Source of the DNA: Cognaticolwellia sediminilitoris
Lineage (GTDB): Bacteria; Pseudomonadota; Gammaproteobacteria; Enterobacterales; Alteromonadaceae
Length of the DNA stretch: 64,000 nucleotides
Assembly: GCA_002104535.1 (NCBI GenBank)
Contig: NBOG01000006.1
Span: 64,383-128,382, forward strand
Reading direction: 5' to 3'
The notes beneath the pieces are model-generated. The model ran no database searches. It saw only the letters and a program-made list of their open reading frames with translations, and was not told the origin of the DNA. Below, in pieces: positions 18,415 through 27,677 of this stretch (its first letter is position 1; every line of letters starts with the position of its first letter). The position numbers and the translations under genes are program-made.

Positions 18415-18441
18415 ATAAAAAAACGGCGCATTAAGCGCCGT
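18415..18441 (-). terminator. Rho-independent terminator of the protease gene
   Basis: The stem ACGGCGC / GCGCCGT with loop ATTAA is followed, on the minus strand, by a seven-T run. It begins 27 bases past the stop codon of the subtilisin-like protease. Confidence 0.93.
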
Positions 18442-18467
18442 TATTAAAAGTTAATACTTTTGCAATA

Positions 18468-20525
18468 TTAGTTTGCGTACATATTAGAGGTTGTTGTATC
18501 AATGGTGTAATCAACAGAAGTCGAAATATAACCATTAACTCGTAACAAATAAGTACCTGCAGCTGTTGGGCGGAAACTAATTTCTTCAGGATTTTCTAAA
18601 GATGAGCTGTTAGCAACAACATCTCCATTTGGATCAACAAGTTCGAAGTCTAAATCAGCAACACCACCCCAAGATAACACAGCATTAATTAAAGTTGTGT
18701 TATCCATAACTTCAATCGGATGGTCATTTACTTGTAGGTTTTCAGCTGATGGACCAATATTTCCGGTGATTTGTCCTTCAACATTTTCAATTCTTGAATT
18801 TGGCTCAACTAATTGACCGTCCAGCTCAACGCCGTCGAAGCTAATTATGCCGTCAACATGTTTCAAGGTAACTGTATGCACTTGGTTAGGATCTAAATCT
18901 CTTACAGAGAAAGTATTAACAACTTTAGCAGGTGCATAGTAATCAATCATGCCTTTACTTTGTCCGTCAACAAACACTTCTGCGTGACCATTCTTTCTTG
19001 AGCTAACATAATTTATCTTGATGCTATCACCAATAAAGCTCAGCGCCACTTCAGACTTTTTACTTTTAGATATTTTATATGTACCATCGCTACCTGGGCC
19101 TCTGGTGATGTTTCTCCAACGGCTCATGTAATTAATTTCTTCAGCATTTTCGCCTGCTGCTTGCCATACACCTTGACTAGACCAGTCAGTATCACCAGTT
19201 AAGAAGTTACTGCGCTCGCCAGTGGTATTTCGTGCCATTTCAACGGCATTTTTCACATTGATATAACCAGCACCTACTTGATGAACTTGGTAATCAGGCA
19301 TTTCATCAGCTGATTGTTTTAAAATGCTTTCAACTTGATCTGGTGATAAGTTTGGATTTACTTCTAACAATAAACCAACAACACCAGCAACAAAAGGAGT
19401 CGCCATTGAAGTTCCGCTCATTGAGGCATAATAAACGTGATATTCAGGGTGATCTGGGTCAATGATTGGCCCTAATGCAGGTAAAGGCGTATTGATAGCT
19501 CGCGTTGATACGATACCGCTGCCAGGTGCTGTAATGTCAGGAGTTTTAATCCAGTCACCTTCTACACCGCGGCTTGAGAAATCAGCTAGACCTTTATCTG
19601 GTGTACCTGCCGCTACGTTGATAACCCAAGGTGCGATAGCATATTGGTTTAAAGTATTATCATCAGGGCCGCTATTTGAAGCAGCAAATGTAACTACGAT
19701 ACCTTTTTTATAGGCAGTGTATGATGCTTGGTTAATAGGGTTATTTGGATCGAAGTTGTTGCCATCGCCACCACCCCAACTATTGGTGATCACGTCAATG
19801 CTGTAACGGTCGCTATTCGCAATGGCGTAATCAAAACCAGCCAATGAGTAAAGAATTGAAATCGCTTCACCCGCACCTAAACCAACAAGTTTTGCGCCAG
19901 GTGCAATACCGTCGTGGTAAAAAGCACGTCTTTCGTCATCACGAGAAGCTTCACCTGAACCAGCTACCGTCCCACCAACGTGAGTACCATGACCTGAACT
20001 AGTGTCAGTATTTTGCTGACCTTCTAAAAATAAATTTACGCCGCCAGCAAGATCTAAATCGCCAGCAATTTTAACGTTTTGAATAGTTTTTTCACCCAAC
20101 TTTAAATCTGGATGAGTCGCATCAACGCCTGAATCAAGTACCGCGATAGTAGTGCCAGCACCGGTTACGCCTTCAACGTCGTGTACATAATGACCTTCAG
20201 TAATTTCACCTGAAGTGTAGTTGTAGTACTCAAGAGCTGCGTCGTAATAAATGCTTTTCACGCGTGAATCTGTCGCAAGTTGTTGAATTTGCGTTTTCGA
20301 AAGTGAAGCACCGGCCATCGGTAATGTAGTTAAAGAAAGGTATGGAACATTCAATGTAGCCATTACATGTGGCATTTCATCACGGTCGTACGTTGATACA
20401 ATGACTTTAGTTTGGCCAATAAGAGTCGGCATCATATTTTGCAGCTTTGAGCCTAAAATTGCATCTGCGTTGGCGTTAAAAGCTGTTAGTGCTGAAATAG
20501 TAATCGCTAATAATTTCTTGTTCAT
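18468..20525 (-). CDS. Secreted subtilisin-like serine protease (S8)
   Basis: The 685-residue preproprotein has a signal peptide (cleavage near NANA/DA, residue 20), a propeptide with an inhibitor I9-like fold (about 35-100) and an S8 catalytic domain of about 120-435. The catalytic triad is D131 (VLDSGVD), H179 (SGHGTHVGG) and S373 (SGTSMATP), with oxyanion N284 in AASNSGP, so it should be active. A C-terminal beta-rich part follows, including a pre-peptidase-type domain near 590-680 (DPNGDVVANSS, GTYLLRVNGY). Such enzymes are exported through the Sec and type II systems to degrade protein outside the cell. The ATG has an AGGAAA site seven bases upstream. It stands alone, with its own terminator. 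Confidence 0.95.
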   Translation of the reverse strand: MNKKLLAITISALTAFNANADAILGSKLQNMMPTLIGQTKVIVSTYDRDEMPHVMATLNVPYLSLTTLPMAGASLSKTQIQQLATDSRVKSIYYDAALEYYNYTSGEITEGHYVHDVEGVTGAGTTIAVLDSGVDATHPDLKLGEKTIQNVKIAGDLDLAGGVNLFLEGQQNTDTSSGHGTHVGGTVAGSGEASRDDERRAFYHDGIAPGAKLVGLGAGEAISILYSLAGFDYAIANSDRYSIDVITNSWGGGDGNNFDPNNPINQASYTAYKKGIVVTFAASNSGPDDNTLNQYAIAPWVINVAAGTPDKGLADFSSRGVEGDWIKTPDITAPGSGIVSTRAINTPLPALGPIIDPDHPEYHVYYASMSGTSMATPFVAGVVGLLLEVNPNLSPDQVESILKQSADEMPDYQVHQVGAGYINVKNAVEMARNTTGERSNFLTGDTDWSSQGVWQAAGENAEEINYMSRWRNITRGPGSDGTYKISKSKKSEVALSFIGDSIKINYVSSRKNGHAEVFVDGQSKGMIDYYAPAKVVNTFSVRDLDPNQVHTVTLKHVDGIISFDGVELDGQLVEPNSRIENVEGQITGNIGPSAENLQVNDHPIEVMDNTTLINAVLSWGGVADLDFELVDPNGDVVANSSSLENPEEISFRPTAAGTYLLRVNGYISTSVDYTIDTTTSNMYAN

Positions 20526-20587
20526 GGGACTTTCCTATATAGAATTAAGATAGTTGACCATGACACTGTCCCGAAAAGTAACCCTTT

Positions 20588-20607
20588 GGGGTATCCGGAT
20601 AAACCCC
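20588..20607. promoter_or_regulatory. Palindrome upstream of the protease gene
   Basis: GGGGT and ACCCC flank the self-complementary core ATCCGGAT (plus AA), 63-82 bases upstream of the protease start codon. It may be an operator or a leader hairpin. No regulator is known to me for this motif. Confidence 0.35.
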
Positions 20608-20670
20608 TATTTTTGCTGTTTTTTACCACCAGTTAATGATTGTTATAATTTTTTTAACAGAATTTAATGC

Positions 20671-20703
20671 AAAAAAGCCTGTGAAATTTAGCTTCACAGG
20701 CTT
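20671..20703 (-). terminator. Rho-independent terminator of the OmpA-like gene
   Basis: An 11-base-pair stem AAGCCTGTGAA / TTCACAGGCTT with a seven-base loop is followed on the minus strand by a T-run. It sits 33 bases past the stop of the OmpA-like lipoprotein gene. Confidence 0.92.
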
Positions 20704-20735
20704 CTTAATTCAATTTCGTTTACTTACAAGTAAAC

Positions 20736-21365
20736 TTAAGCTTTATTAGGAATAATTTGAATCTCAACGCGGCGATTTAACGCCCGTCCATCAGCACTAT
20801 TATTATCGGCGACGGCACGAGACTCGCCATAACCAATTGTTTGTAGACGACTCGCGAGAATGTTTTGATTGGTTAAGTATTGTTTTACACTGCCAGCTCG
20901 TTGTTCTGATAGGTTTTGATTAAATTCTGCCGCGCCTTGGCTATCAGTATGACCTTCAATACTTAATAATGTTTTTTCATACTTATTCAATACTCGCGCG
21001 ATATCATCTAGTGTCGGGTAAAAGCCAGAGGTTATGAACGCTTGTCCAGTGGCAAAAGTGATATTGGCTGGCATGATCAAACGTAAATTATCACCTTCAC
21101 GTACGATTTCGATGCCAGAGCCAGAAAGTTCATCACGAAACTCTTGTTCTTGCTTATCCATATAATCACCAATGGCAGCACCAGCAATAGCGCCAATAGC
21201 AGCACCCCAAACGGCACGTTTATTTTTATGGTTACTGGTCGATTTACCTAGTACAGCACCGGTAATTGCGCCAATCGCAGCACCCTTTTCTTGGTTGGTA
21301 CTTGCACAACCGGTAAACGCTAATGAAACAACAACTAAGCTAATAATCGATTTTTTAAACTGCAT
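20736..21365 (-). CDS. OmpA-family lipoprotein with glycine zipper (YiaD-like)
   Basis: The ATG at 21365 (MQFKKSIISL) is chosen over an upstream TTG because GAGGA precedes it by eight bases and it gives a standard signal peptide. The 209-residue protein has a lipobox FTGC (lipid Cys near 20). Two glycine-zipper stretches follow (GAAIGAITGAVLG and GAAIGAIAGAAIGDYMDKQ). The C-terminal OmpA domain (about 95-205) has the peptidoglycan-binding signature IEGHTDSQGAAEFNQNLSEQRA and NRRVEI. It is expected to be anchored in the outer membrane and to bind peptidoglycan, like E. coli YiaD. It is a single-gene unit with a terminator at 20671-20703. Confidence 0.93.
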   Translation of the reverse strand: MQFKKSIISLVVVSLAFTGCASTNQEKGAAIGAITGAVLGKSTSNHKNKRAVWGAAIGAIAGAAIGDYMDKQEQEFRDELSGSGIEIVREGDNLRLIMPANITFATGQAFITSGFYPTLDDIARVLNKYEKTLLSIEGHTDSQGAAEFNQNLSEQRAGSVKQYLTNQNILASRLQTIGYGESRAVADNNSADGRALNRRVEIQIIPNKA

Positions 21366-21740
21366 GGATAGAGTCCTCAAGAGAAATAATTATTTATAAC
21401 CTGAATTCGGGATAATGGCTGTGGAGTTCCTAGCTTATCCCACGTCAGGTAGTTACATCATACCAATGGAAAATGAATGGTTGATGAACAAGAAAGTGTC
21501 ATTGTACAAGTATTCATGACTATTCGGGGTTTTAAAGTTTGCTTGGTGAGTTTTTTAGTCAGAAAACAGTAATGTGTACCTGACCCCACTTTTTATCTTA
21601 CTAATTTAAGTATACATCGGTTGTTCATTACTAACTAAAGTAATAACTTATAAATAATATAGTGTATTGATAAACCGGTAATAAAAAGGACCTGCGTTGA
21701 ACAGGTCCTTGAGTGTTATTTGTACAAGATAACGGTTTTT
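21366..21740. other. Intergenic region with a terminator and a possible mobile-element remnant
   Basis: The 375 bases hold the promoter of the OmpA-like gene, the terminator of the M16 peptidase gene (21683-21710) and, near 21569-21590, the string GTAATGTGTACCTGACCCC. I recall similar strings beside REP-associated transposases in marine gammaproteobacteria, but no transposase is present here and the assignment is tentative. No open reading frame is credible. Confidence 0.4.
21683..21710 (-). terminator. Rho-independent terminator of the M16 peptidase gene
   Basis: The stem AAGGACCTG / CAGGTCCTT with a seven-base loop is followed on the minus strand by a T-rich run. It starts 31 bases past the peptidase stop codon. 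Confidence 0.9.
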
Positions 21741-24629
21741 TTATTTGAACACGTCATCAATGGCCATCACTTTAACATTTTTGTTTGGCAGTTTAAGTTT
21801 ATAGCTTTCGATAATTTTATCCTTGGCTAATAACTCAGCAGGCTTTTCAGAATTGTATTTCAATGGTGAAACTTGCTCTGACAATAAACGTTTTTTCATG
21901 TCTTCGCCGTCACCAGAAATAAAGACATAGTGGATGTTATCGGTTTGCAAATTGTCTTTTATTACGCGATTAACGTCAGCTAAAGATAGTTTAGCAAATT
22001 GTTCGCGGACGTATTTTACAAACTCATCAGTTTGATAAAACTCACTATCAAGCGCATAACCTAGCTGTTTATCTTGGCTAGCAACAAGCTGTGGTGCGTA
22101 GTTGGTTAGATAGTTACGCGTCGCTTGAAAGTCTTTTTCGCTCATGCCATTTTTAATCAGTTTATCTAATTCATAAAGCGCTGCGCGTGTTGCGAAATGT
22201 GCGTCATTATTTGAACGTAAAGGACGCAACCATACTTGAAATATTTGGCTTGAACGACCTAAGTTAGCGTCTGGCTTAGTTTGATACATTCCACGAGGGA
22301 AGTATTCGATATAAGCATAATCACCGTAGTTCATTCCACGTTCTTGGCGAATTTGTTGATACAAGTAGCTGTTTGAACTTCTGTGTTCACCGAAGTAAGA
22401 GCGCACTAGCCATAATGCCGCCCAATCTTGATGGTTACGAATAGTATCAATTGGGAAACCAAACGACACTGCCGTTGATTGTGCGTTCTTTTCAACGATC
22501 GTAGCATGATGGCCTTTTAATGTTGGTGCTTTAGCTAGGGTTAAGCGTTTTTCATTGCCAACAGGCAAGGTTGCTAAGTCTTTAAACATTTGTGCTTTTA
22601 AGTCACTTGGCAACGCACCGGTTATGCCTAAATGCAATTTAGCTTGAGTTAATTGTGCATCATAAAAGGCTTTAACATCATCGATTGTTATCGCGTCTAA
22701 ATCAGATAAGTCGCCGCTGTTAAAGCTCTGGTATGCGTGGCCTTGATAAAGTTCGCTATATAATACTTCTTTACCTAACTCTTCATCATTTGACGATTTC
22801 AGTCCTGATTTAATGCTATCAATTAATTCTTTTTTCAGGCGTTTAAAGTCATCTTCTCGCCAGCCAGGGTTTAATAATTGGTCACTGATCAATTGATACC
22901 ATTGTGCGGCGTTGTCTTTATGTACGCGACCAGTAAACGACATCATTTCTTTATCAAGTTGCGATGAGAACTGACCAGCTAAAGGATACATACTCTGCTG
23001 AATTTCTTTATAACTACGAGTTTTGGAACCACCTTGCGTTAGCATACGAGCAGTTAAAGCCGCTAGGCCTTTTTTGCCCGCTGGATCGGCAGCAGCCCCC
23101 GTATAAAAGAGAAAATTAACATCAATCAGTGGTGATTGATTGGTTTTATCAAGCACAGTAAATTGCGCTTTTTGAGGTGATTTTTGTTTCATTTCCAGTG
23201 CAGCTACTGCGGTATTTAATTCAACTTCTTTTTCAAAACCAGTAACTTTATCCAGAGCTGACAACGTCACTGTAGTGCGGTTTTCATCAATAAAATACTT
23301 ATTGGCGATACGCTTAATATCTTCAGCGGAAATATTGTCAAAGCTGTTGTAAAGATAGTTAATGGTTTCAGGATCACGATTAAAGTGCATATAACTGGCA
23401 AGCGTTGATGCGATTGACTCAGAAGAGTCTAGGCTGTTAACGAAGCTATATTTTAAATTTGATTTTAAATTATCGAGTTTTTCCGCTGAAACCAATTCAG
23501 TACGTGCTTTTGCGTATGTATTATTGATTGCGTCACGCACGGTTACTAAATCTTTTTCTTCATTAACTTTAATAAAGACATGACGTAAACCCGCATCTTT
23601 TGTTGCCGGGTTATAATTAAACATTTGGCTCGCTAATTGTTTTTCGACAACTAACTCTTGATATAACGCTGAGTTACTTGAAAAATATAACTCTGAGATT
23701 AAATCTAACGCGGCGCGATCTTTTTTCTTTGGTTGCCAATCAGTACCTTTATACGACACTAATAACCAATGGCCAGGTAAGCCATCAAACTTTTCGTGCA
23801 CATATTTAGCTGCTTGCTGTTTTGGCTCTGGGGTAATGTCATTAACAAAGTTACCTTTTTTCCAGTCACCCCAGTGTTTTTCTACCATCGCCATAGTAGC
23901 TTCTGGTTCAACATCACCAACAATCACTAACGAAACATACTCTGGTTTATAAAATTGTTTAAAAAACTTTTCGCCATAAGCAATTTGCTCAGGCATCGCT
24001 TCAACATCTTCAAAAAATCCCATGGTCGTGTGTTTATAAGTATGGGTATCAAAGGCTTCTTTACGCACTGCCGCCAATAGTTTTCGAATTGGACTAGCGT
24101 TATTTTTTAAATATTCACCCTTAACCGTTAATGCTTCCGTTTTAAATTGGGCATCGGTATAGCTGAGATTTTTAAAATGATCTGCTTGAATTTCTAATAC
24201 TTTTTCTAAGTGATCTTTAGAGAAGTCTAAATGATAATTTGTGTAGTCGTTAGTGGTGTATGCACCGTTATCAACACCGGCATTTTTAAATAAGTCGGCA
24301 TAAACATCCTGTGGAAATTTCTCTGAGCCTTTAAACATCATATGTTCAAAAAAATGAGCGAAGCCAGTTTTACCTACTTCATTTTCATCACGTGAACCAA
24401 CAGAAACAGGGATTTGAACCGAAACAAGATCAGGATAATCGGTTTTTACAATCAGTACGCGCAATCCATTAGCTAATTCTTTAAAGCTATAATCCTGACT
24501 AAAAACTTTGTTGCTATTAGTTTCAACTGCCGCATTATGCGCGGTTGAGTTTTGATGGGTTTGTGTTGCGACACAAGCTGATAGTGTAAAGCCTGCAACC
24601 ATGGCAGCCGCTAAGTATTTTAATTTCAT
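21741..24629 (-). CDS. M16 family zinc metallopeptidase lipoprotein
   Basis: The 962-residue precursor has a lipoprotein signal peptide with lipobox LSAC (Cys19). The first M16 domain contains the inverted zinc motif HFFEH (H92, E95, H96) and the downstream VKGEYLKN region that supplies the third ligand. Inactive-type M16_C domains follow, including a second M16-like half (about 500-940) lacking HxxEH. This two-half, clam-shell design is typical of pitrilysin-like proteases that degrade peptides, here in the periplasm or at the outer membrane. The AAGGACC ribosome-binding site lies close to the ATG. It is a single-gene unit. Substrate unknown. Confidence 0.94.
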   Translation of the reverse strand: MKLKYLAAAMVAGFTLSACVATQTHQNSTAHNAAVETNSNKVFSQDYSFKELANGLRVLIVKTDYPDLVSVQIPVSVGSRDENEVGKTGFAHFFEHMMFKGSEKFPQDVYADLFKNAGVDNGAYTTNDYTNYHLDFSKDHLEKVLEIQADHFKNLSYTDAQFKTEALTVKGEYLKNNASPIRKLLAAVRKEAFDTHTYKHTTMGFFEDVEAMPEQIAYGEKFFKQFYKPEYVSLVIVGDVEPEATMAMVEKHWGDWKKGNFVNDITPEPKQQAAKYVHEKFDGLPGHWLLVSYKGTDWQPKKKDRAALDLISELYFSSNSALYQELVVEKQLASQMFNYNPATKDAGLRHVFIKVNEEKDLVTVRDAINNTYAKARTELVSAEKLDNLKSNLKYSFVNSLDSSESIASTLASYMHFNRDPETINYLYNSFDNISAEDIKRIANKYFIDENRTTVTLSALDKVTGFEKEVELNTAVAALEMKQKSPQKAQFTVLDKTNQSPLIDVNFLFYTGAAADPAGKKGLAALTARMLTQGGSKTRSYKEIQQSMYPLAGQFSSQLDKEMMSFTGRVHKDNAAQWYQLISDQLLNPGWREDDFKRLKKELIDSIKSGLKSSNDEELGKEVLYSELYQGHAYQSFNSGDLSDLDAITIDDVKAFYDAQLTQAKLHLGITGALPSDLKAQMFKDLATLPVGNEKRLTLAKAPTLKGHHATIVEKNAQSTAVSFGFPIDTIRNHQDWAALWLVRSYFGEHRSSNSYLYQQIRQERGMNYGDYAYIEYFPRGMYQTKPDANLGRSSQIFQVWLRPLRSNNDAHFATRAALYELDKLIKNGMSEKDFQATRNYLTNYAPQLVASQDKQLGYALDSEFYQTDEFVKYVREQFAKLSLADVNRVIKDNLQTDNIHYVFISGDGEDMKKRLLSEQVSPLKYNSEKPAELLAKDKIIESYKLKLPNKNVKVMAIDDVFK

Positions 24630-24769
24630 TGTCGGTCCTTTTATAAATATGCTGCTATCTTATGAAACTATTGTTATCTTTTCACTAATTTAACATTTAT
24701 TTTACAAGTGGCGCTGTAAAAGATTAACTACAAAAACACGAGTCCTTTGACAAGTGAGAGAAATTTAGC

Positions 24770-25591
24770 ATGAATAATGATTTTAAAGGCAAAACGGTCA
24801 TCATTACTGGCGCGTCTGCTGGCGTGGGCGCAGCAACAGCGCGAACGTTTGCTCAGTTAGGGGCAAATCTTGTCTTAGTTGCTCGTGGTCAAGCTGCATT
24901 AGACAGCATAACCCAAGAGTTATCGACGATAACATCGGTCATCAATATTGCCATGGATATTAATGATGCGGCTGCAAACGAAGATCTGCTGTTAATAGCG
25001 GCACAAGCGTTTGGCTCAATTGATATCTTGGTGAACAATGCTGGTTTTCATCAACGCGGTGATGTTGAAAAAAACACCGCCAATGATCTCGCTAAAATGG
25101 TTGATGTTAACTTACGTGCACCGATTCAATTATGTACGTCAGTATTACCTTATCTGCGCGCTGCTGGTGGGGGAGCGATTGTTAATGTTGGTTCGTTAGC
25201 CGGGAGAACGCCTTTACAAGGTGCCGCAACGTATGCTGCAACTAAAGCAGGTTTGCGAGCATTTACTTATTCTTTGTCTGATGAATTAAGAGGGTCTGGG
25301 GTTTATGTTGGTTTGGTTTCGCCTGGACCTATTGATACCGGTTTTATCATGTCAGAGTTAGATAAGGTTGAAGATATTGTATTTTCACAACCGATGAGTA
25401 GTGCCCAACAAGTTGCTGATGCTATTGTCAGTTGTGCTCGAGGTGAACATGTTGAAATTTCGCTACCCCGAGCTAGTGGTTGGTTAACCACTATATCTTA
25501 TTTATTTCCAAGACTTAGACGCACCTTGCGGCCAGCACTGTATCGTAAAGGCCGTAAAGCGAAAGAAAAATACCGTCAAGGTAATAGTTAA
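24770..25591 (+). CDS. Short-chain dehydrogenase/reductase (SDR)
   Basis: The 273-residue cytoplasmic oxidoreductase has a classical SDR Rossmann fold: the nucleotide-binding motif TGASAGVGAAT near 13-23, NNAG near 88-91, the catalytic Ser in VNVGSLAGR and the YAATKAG catalytic Tyr/Lys (YxxxK). The tail is basic (RKGRKAKEKYRQ). It resembles SDRs that reduce keto groups using NAD(P)H. The substrate cannot be assigned. It is convergent with the cyclophilin gene, 15 bases apart, and divergent from the M16 peptidase gene. Confidence 0.92.
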   Translation: MNNDFKGKTVIITGASAGVGAATARTFAQLGANLVLVARGQAALDSITQELSTITSVINIAMDINDAAANEDLLLIAAQAFGSIDILVNNAGFHQRGDVEKNTANDLAKMVDVNLRAPIQLCTSVLPYLRAAGGGAIVNVGSLAGRTPLQGAATYAATKAGLRAFTYSLSDELRGSGVYVGLVSPGPIDTGFIMSELDKVEDIVFSQPMSSAQQVADAIVSCARGEHVEISLPRASGWLTTISYLFPRLRRTLRPALYRKGRKAKEKYRQGNS

Positions 25592-25606
25592 TGACTAGCT
25601 TGTAAG

Positions 25607-26524
25607 CTATTTTTGAATAAGCTTGGTTAAAACCGGCGTTTGACAGACATCTAGCACTTGCGGCGGTTTCTTAAAGAAAAACGCATTATCGCGCTTAATG
25701 CGTTCTGCTAATTTGTTGGCGAACAATTCACTTTCAGTATTTTTGACCGCTAAATGAATTTGTTCTTCTACTGCGACATCAGTCATCATTTTCATTGAGA
25801 TAATCGCCGTATGAGCAGAACTAGGTATTTCTGTTTCGCCTTCAATGGTGGCTGTACGGGTGATCGCTTGCACATGCTTCATGCCATAAATTACACGACC
25901 AAATATGCTCATAATACGGTCTAAATATCGTGGTGCTTGTCCGTTAGTAATATAAAAGTGACTAGAGCCAGAATCAGCTTCATTACCACGCGCCATGGCG
26001 ATAATACCTGGGCAATGTGTTAACCATGCTTTGTTTTCACTTGGGTTATGGCCAATGGCAAAACCGTCTTTGAAGCCAGTTTGCTCAGCAAATAAATCGT
26101 TATTTTGCACTAAAGTAAAAGACCAGTTTTTATCAGTAGACCATTCACCTTCAAGTGCCAATAAAGGAACTTCGCGATCTGCGCTACTGCCATCTTCAGG
26201 GCCTGCTTGGGCAACAAAGCCATCGATAACGCGGTAAAATTTATTACCGTTGTAGTGCCCTGATTTAGTTAAATTGATAAATTGACTGACATGTTTCGGC
26301 GAAAACTGTGGGGCTAATTCAATCACCACTTTGCCGTGAGGTAATGTTAATAGCACCATCTTTTCAATATCGACAGTGCGCCATTCGGCTGTTGAGTTAT
26401 TGCTGTTAGTGTTAGTCGCTTTTGCTGGGCTTTGCGCTTGCGTACTTTGCTCAGCATTTGCTACTGCATTTAGCGACACACTAAATACCAGTATTATGGT
26501 TGAAAACTTGTTTCGAAATTTCAT
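25607..26524 (-). CDS. Secreted cyclophilin-type peptidyl-prolyl isomerase
   Basis: The 305-residue protein has a signal peptide (cleavage near VANA/EQ, residue 24) and a Ser/Thr/Asn-rich linker. The cyclophilin domain of about 55-225 includes FYRVIDGFVAQAG (catalytic Arg of cyclophilins), IAMARGNEADSGSSHFYI and IFGRVIYG. It would catalyse cis-trans isomerisation of prolyl bonds in periplasmic proteins. A C-terminal extension of about 60 residues has no recognised domain. AAGGGA precedes the ATG by six bases. It is convergent with the SDR gene. Confidence 0.93.
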   Translation of the reverse strand: MKFRNKFSTIILVFSVSLNAVANAEQSTQAQSPAKATNTNSNNSTAEWRTVDIEKMVLLTLPHGKVVIELAPQFSPKHVSQFINLTKSGHYNGNKFYRVIDGFVAQAGPEDGSSADREVPLLALEGEWSTDKNWSFTLVQNNDLFAEQTGFKDGFAIGHNPSENKAWLTHCPGIIAMARGNEADSGSSHFYITNGQAPRYLDRIMSIFGRVIYGMKHVQAITRTATIEGETEIPSSAHTAIISMKMMTDVAVEEQIHLAVKNTESELFANKLAERIKRDNAFFFKKPPQVLDVCQTPVLTKLIQK

Positions 26525-26687
26525 ATGATCCCTTTATTATTTTTATTTGGATTTATCAATGATAGTGTTGCGGCTACTTTCGTCAAAGTAATTTCTAATA
26601 AATGAAATATTGGCGCAACTGCAGGCACTTGATACCATAACCAATATTAAACTAAAAATCACTGACCTTAACTTTGAAGGAGTTTTT

Positions 26688-27398
26688 GTGAACAAAAGCT
26701 TTATCACCAACTTTTTAGCGTTCAGCGCAATAATTATTGGCTATCTTAGCGCGAATAATATTGTTTTTACTGTCGGACTATTCGCTTTGTCTGGGGCAAT
26801 AACTAACTGGCTAGCCATTCACATGTTATTTGAACGTGTGCCATTTCTGTATGGTTCAGGCGTCATTCCAGCAAGGTTTGAAGATTTTAAACTTGCGATT
26901 CGCGCTTTAATGATGGAGCAGTTTTTTACCGAAGAAAATATTGACCGTTTTCTAGCTGGCAATGATAACCCGGCTAATGCTATCGATTTAGCACCCGTTA
27001 TCAATAAAGTCGATTTATCGCCCGCATTTGATAATTTAGTTAGCGTAATTGAACAATCATCTTTTGGCGGCATGCTAGCTATGGTAGGCGGTACAGAAGC
27101 ACTACAGCCAATGCGTGAACCTTTTATTGAAAAAATGCGTGCCTCGGTGATCGAAATTAGCCAGAGCGATGAATTCAATGCTATTCTTCGTGAAGAGTTA
27201 GAGCAGCCGAGTATTATGGCGGGTATGCGTGAAAAAGTGAGCGATATTATTGAAAAACGCCTAAATGAATTAACTCCTCAACTGGTGAAAGAAATAGTAC
27301 AAAAAATGATCCATGAACATTTAGGTTGGTTAGTGGTTTGGGGTGGAGTGTTTGGCGGAATTATCGGCTTTATCGCTGCTATATCGAAGACATTCTAA
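26688..27398 (+). CDS. DUF445 family membrane protein
   Basis: The GTG at 26688 is the best start because GAAGGAG lies five bases upstream, giving 236 residues beginning MNKSFITNF. Longer versions have no ribosome-binding site. The protein has two N-terminal hydrophobic helices (about 5-50) including GAITNWLAIHMLFERVP, a helical soluble part (about 60-205) and a C-terminal membrane helix with GGVFGGIIGFIAA. This is the pattern of DUF445 (YheB/YjiN-like) proteins, whose function is unknown. It is divergent from the cyclophilin gene. Confidence 0.85.
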   Translation: MNKSFITNFLAFSAIIIGYLSANNIVFTVGLFALSGAITNWLAIHMLFERVPFLYGSGVIPARFEDFKLAIRALMMEQFFTEENIDRFLAGNDNPANAIDLAPVINKVDLSPAFDNLVSVIEQSSFGGMLAMVGGTEALQPMREPFIEKMRASVIEISQSDEFNAILREELEQPSIMAGMREKVSDIIEKRLNELTPQLVKEIVQKMIHEHLGWLVVWGGVFGGIIGFIAAISKTF

Positions 27399-27620
27399 GC
27401 TAATTTTTTCTATTGTTAGTTGTGCTCCATAACTCTTTGATGTTTTTTGGTGGCTTAACTTTGATATGTATTTAAGCTTTTCAAGCTGATTGCTATAACT
27501 CACGGTTATCAGCTAGATTTTTTTTGGCTATTTAGGCGCATTTTTTTTGGTCTTTATGCTTTAATTCTAGCCTGATAGCCGTTATGCTTGCTGTTTAATC
27601 ACAGGGATCAATACGGCAAG

Positions 27621-27634
27621 CTCCAAGCTTGGAG
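27621..27634. promoter_or_regulatory. Palindrome upstream of the aminotransferase gene
   Basis: The perfect 14-base palindrome CTCCAAGCTTGGAG lies 44-57 bases before the aminotransferase start codon in a region containing several T-runs. It could be an operator or leader hairpin; the assignment is weak. Confidence 0.3.
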
Positions 27635-27677
27635 TTCAAATGCTTAGCTCCCTCTTTTCGTAAAAGGTAAACCCAAA

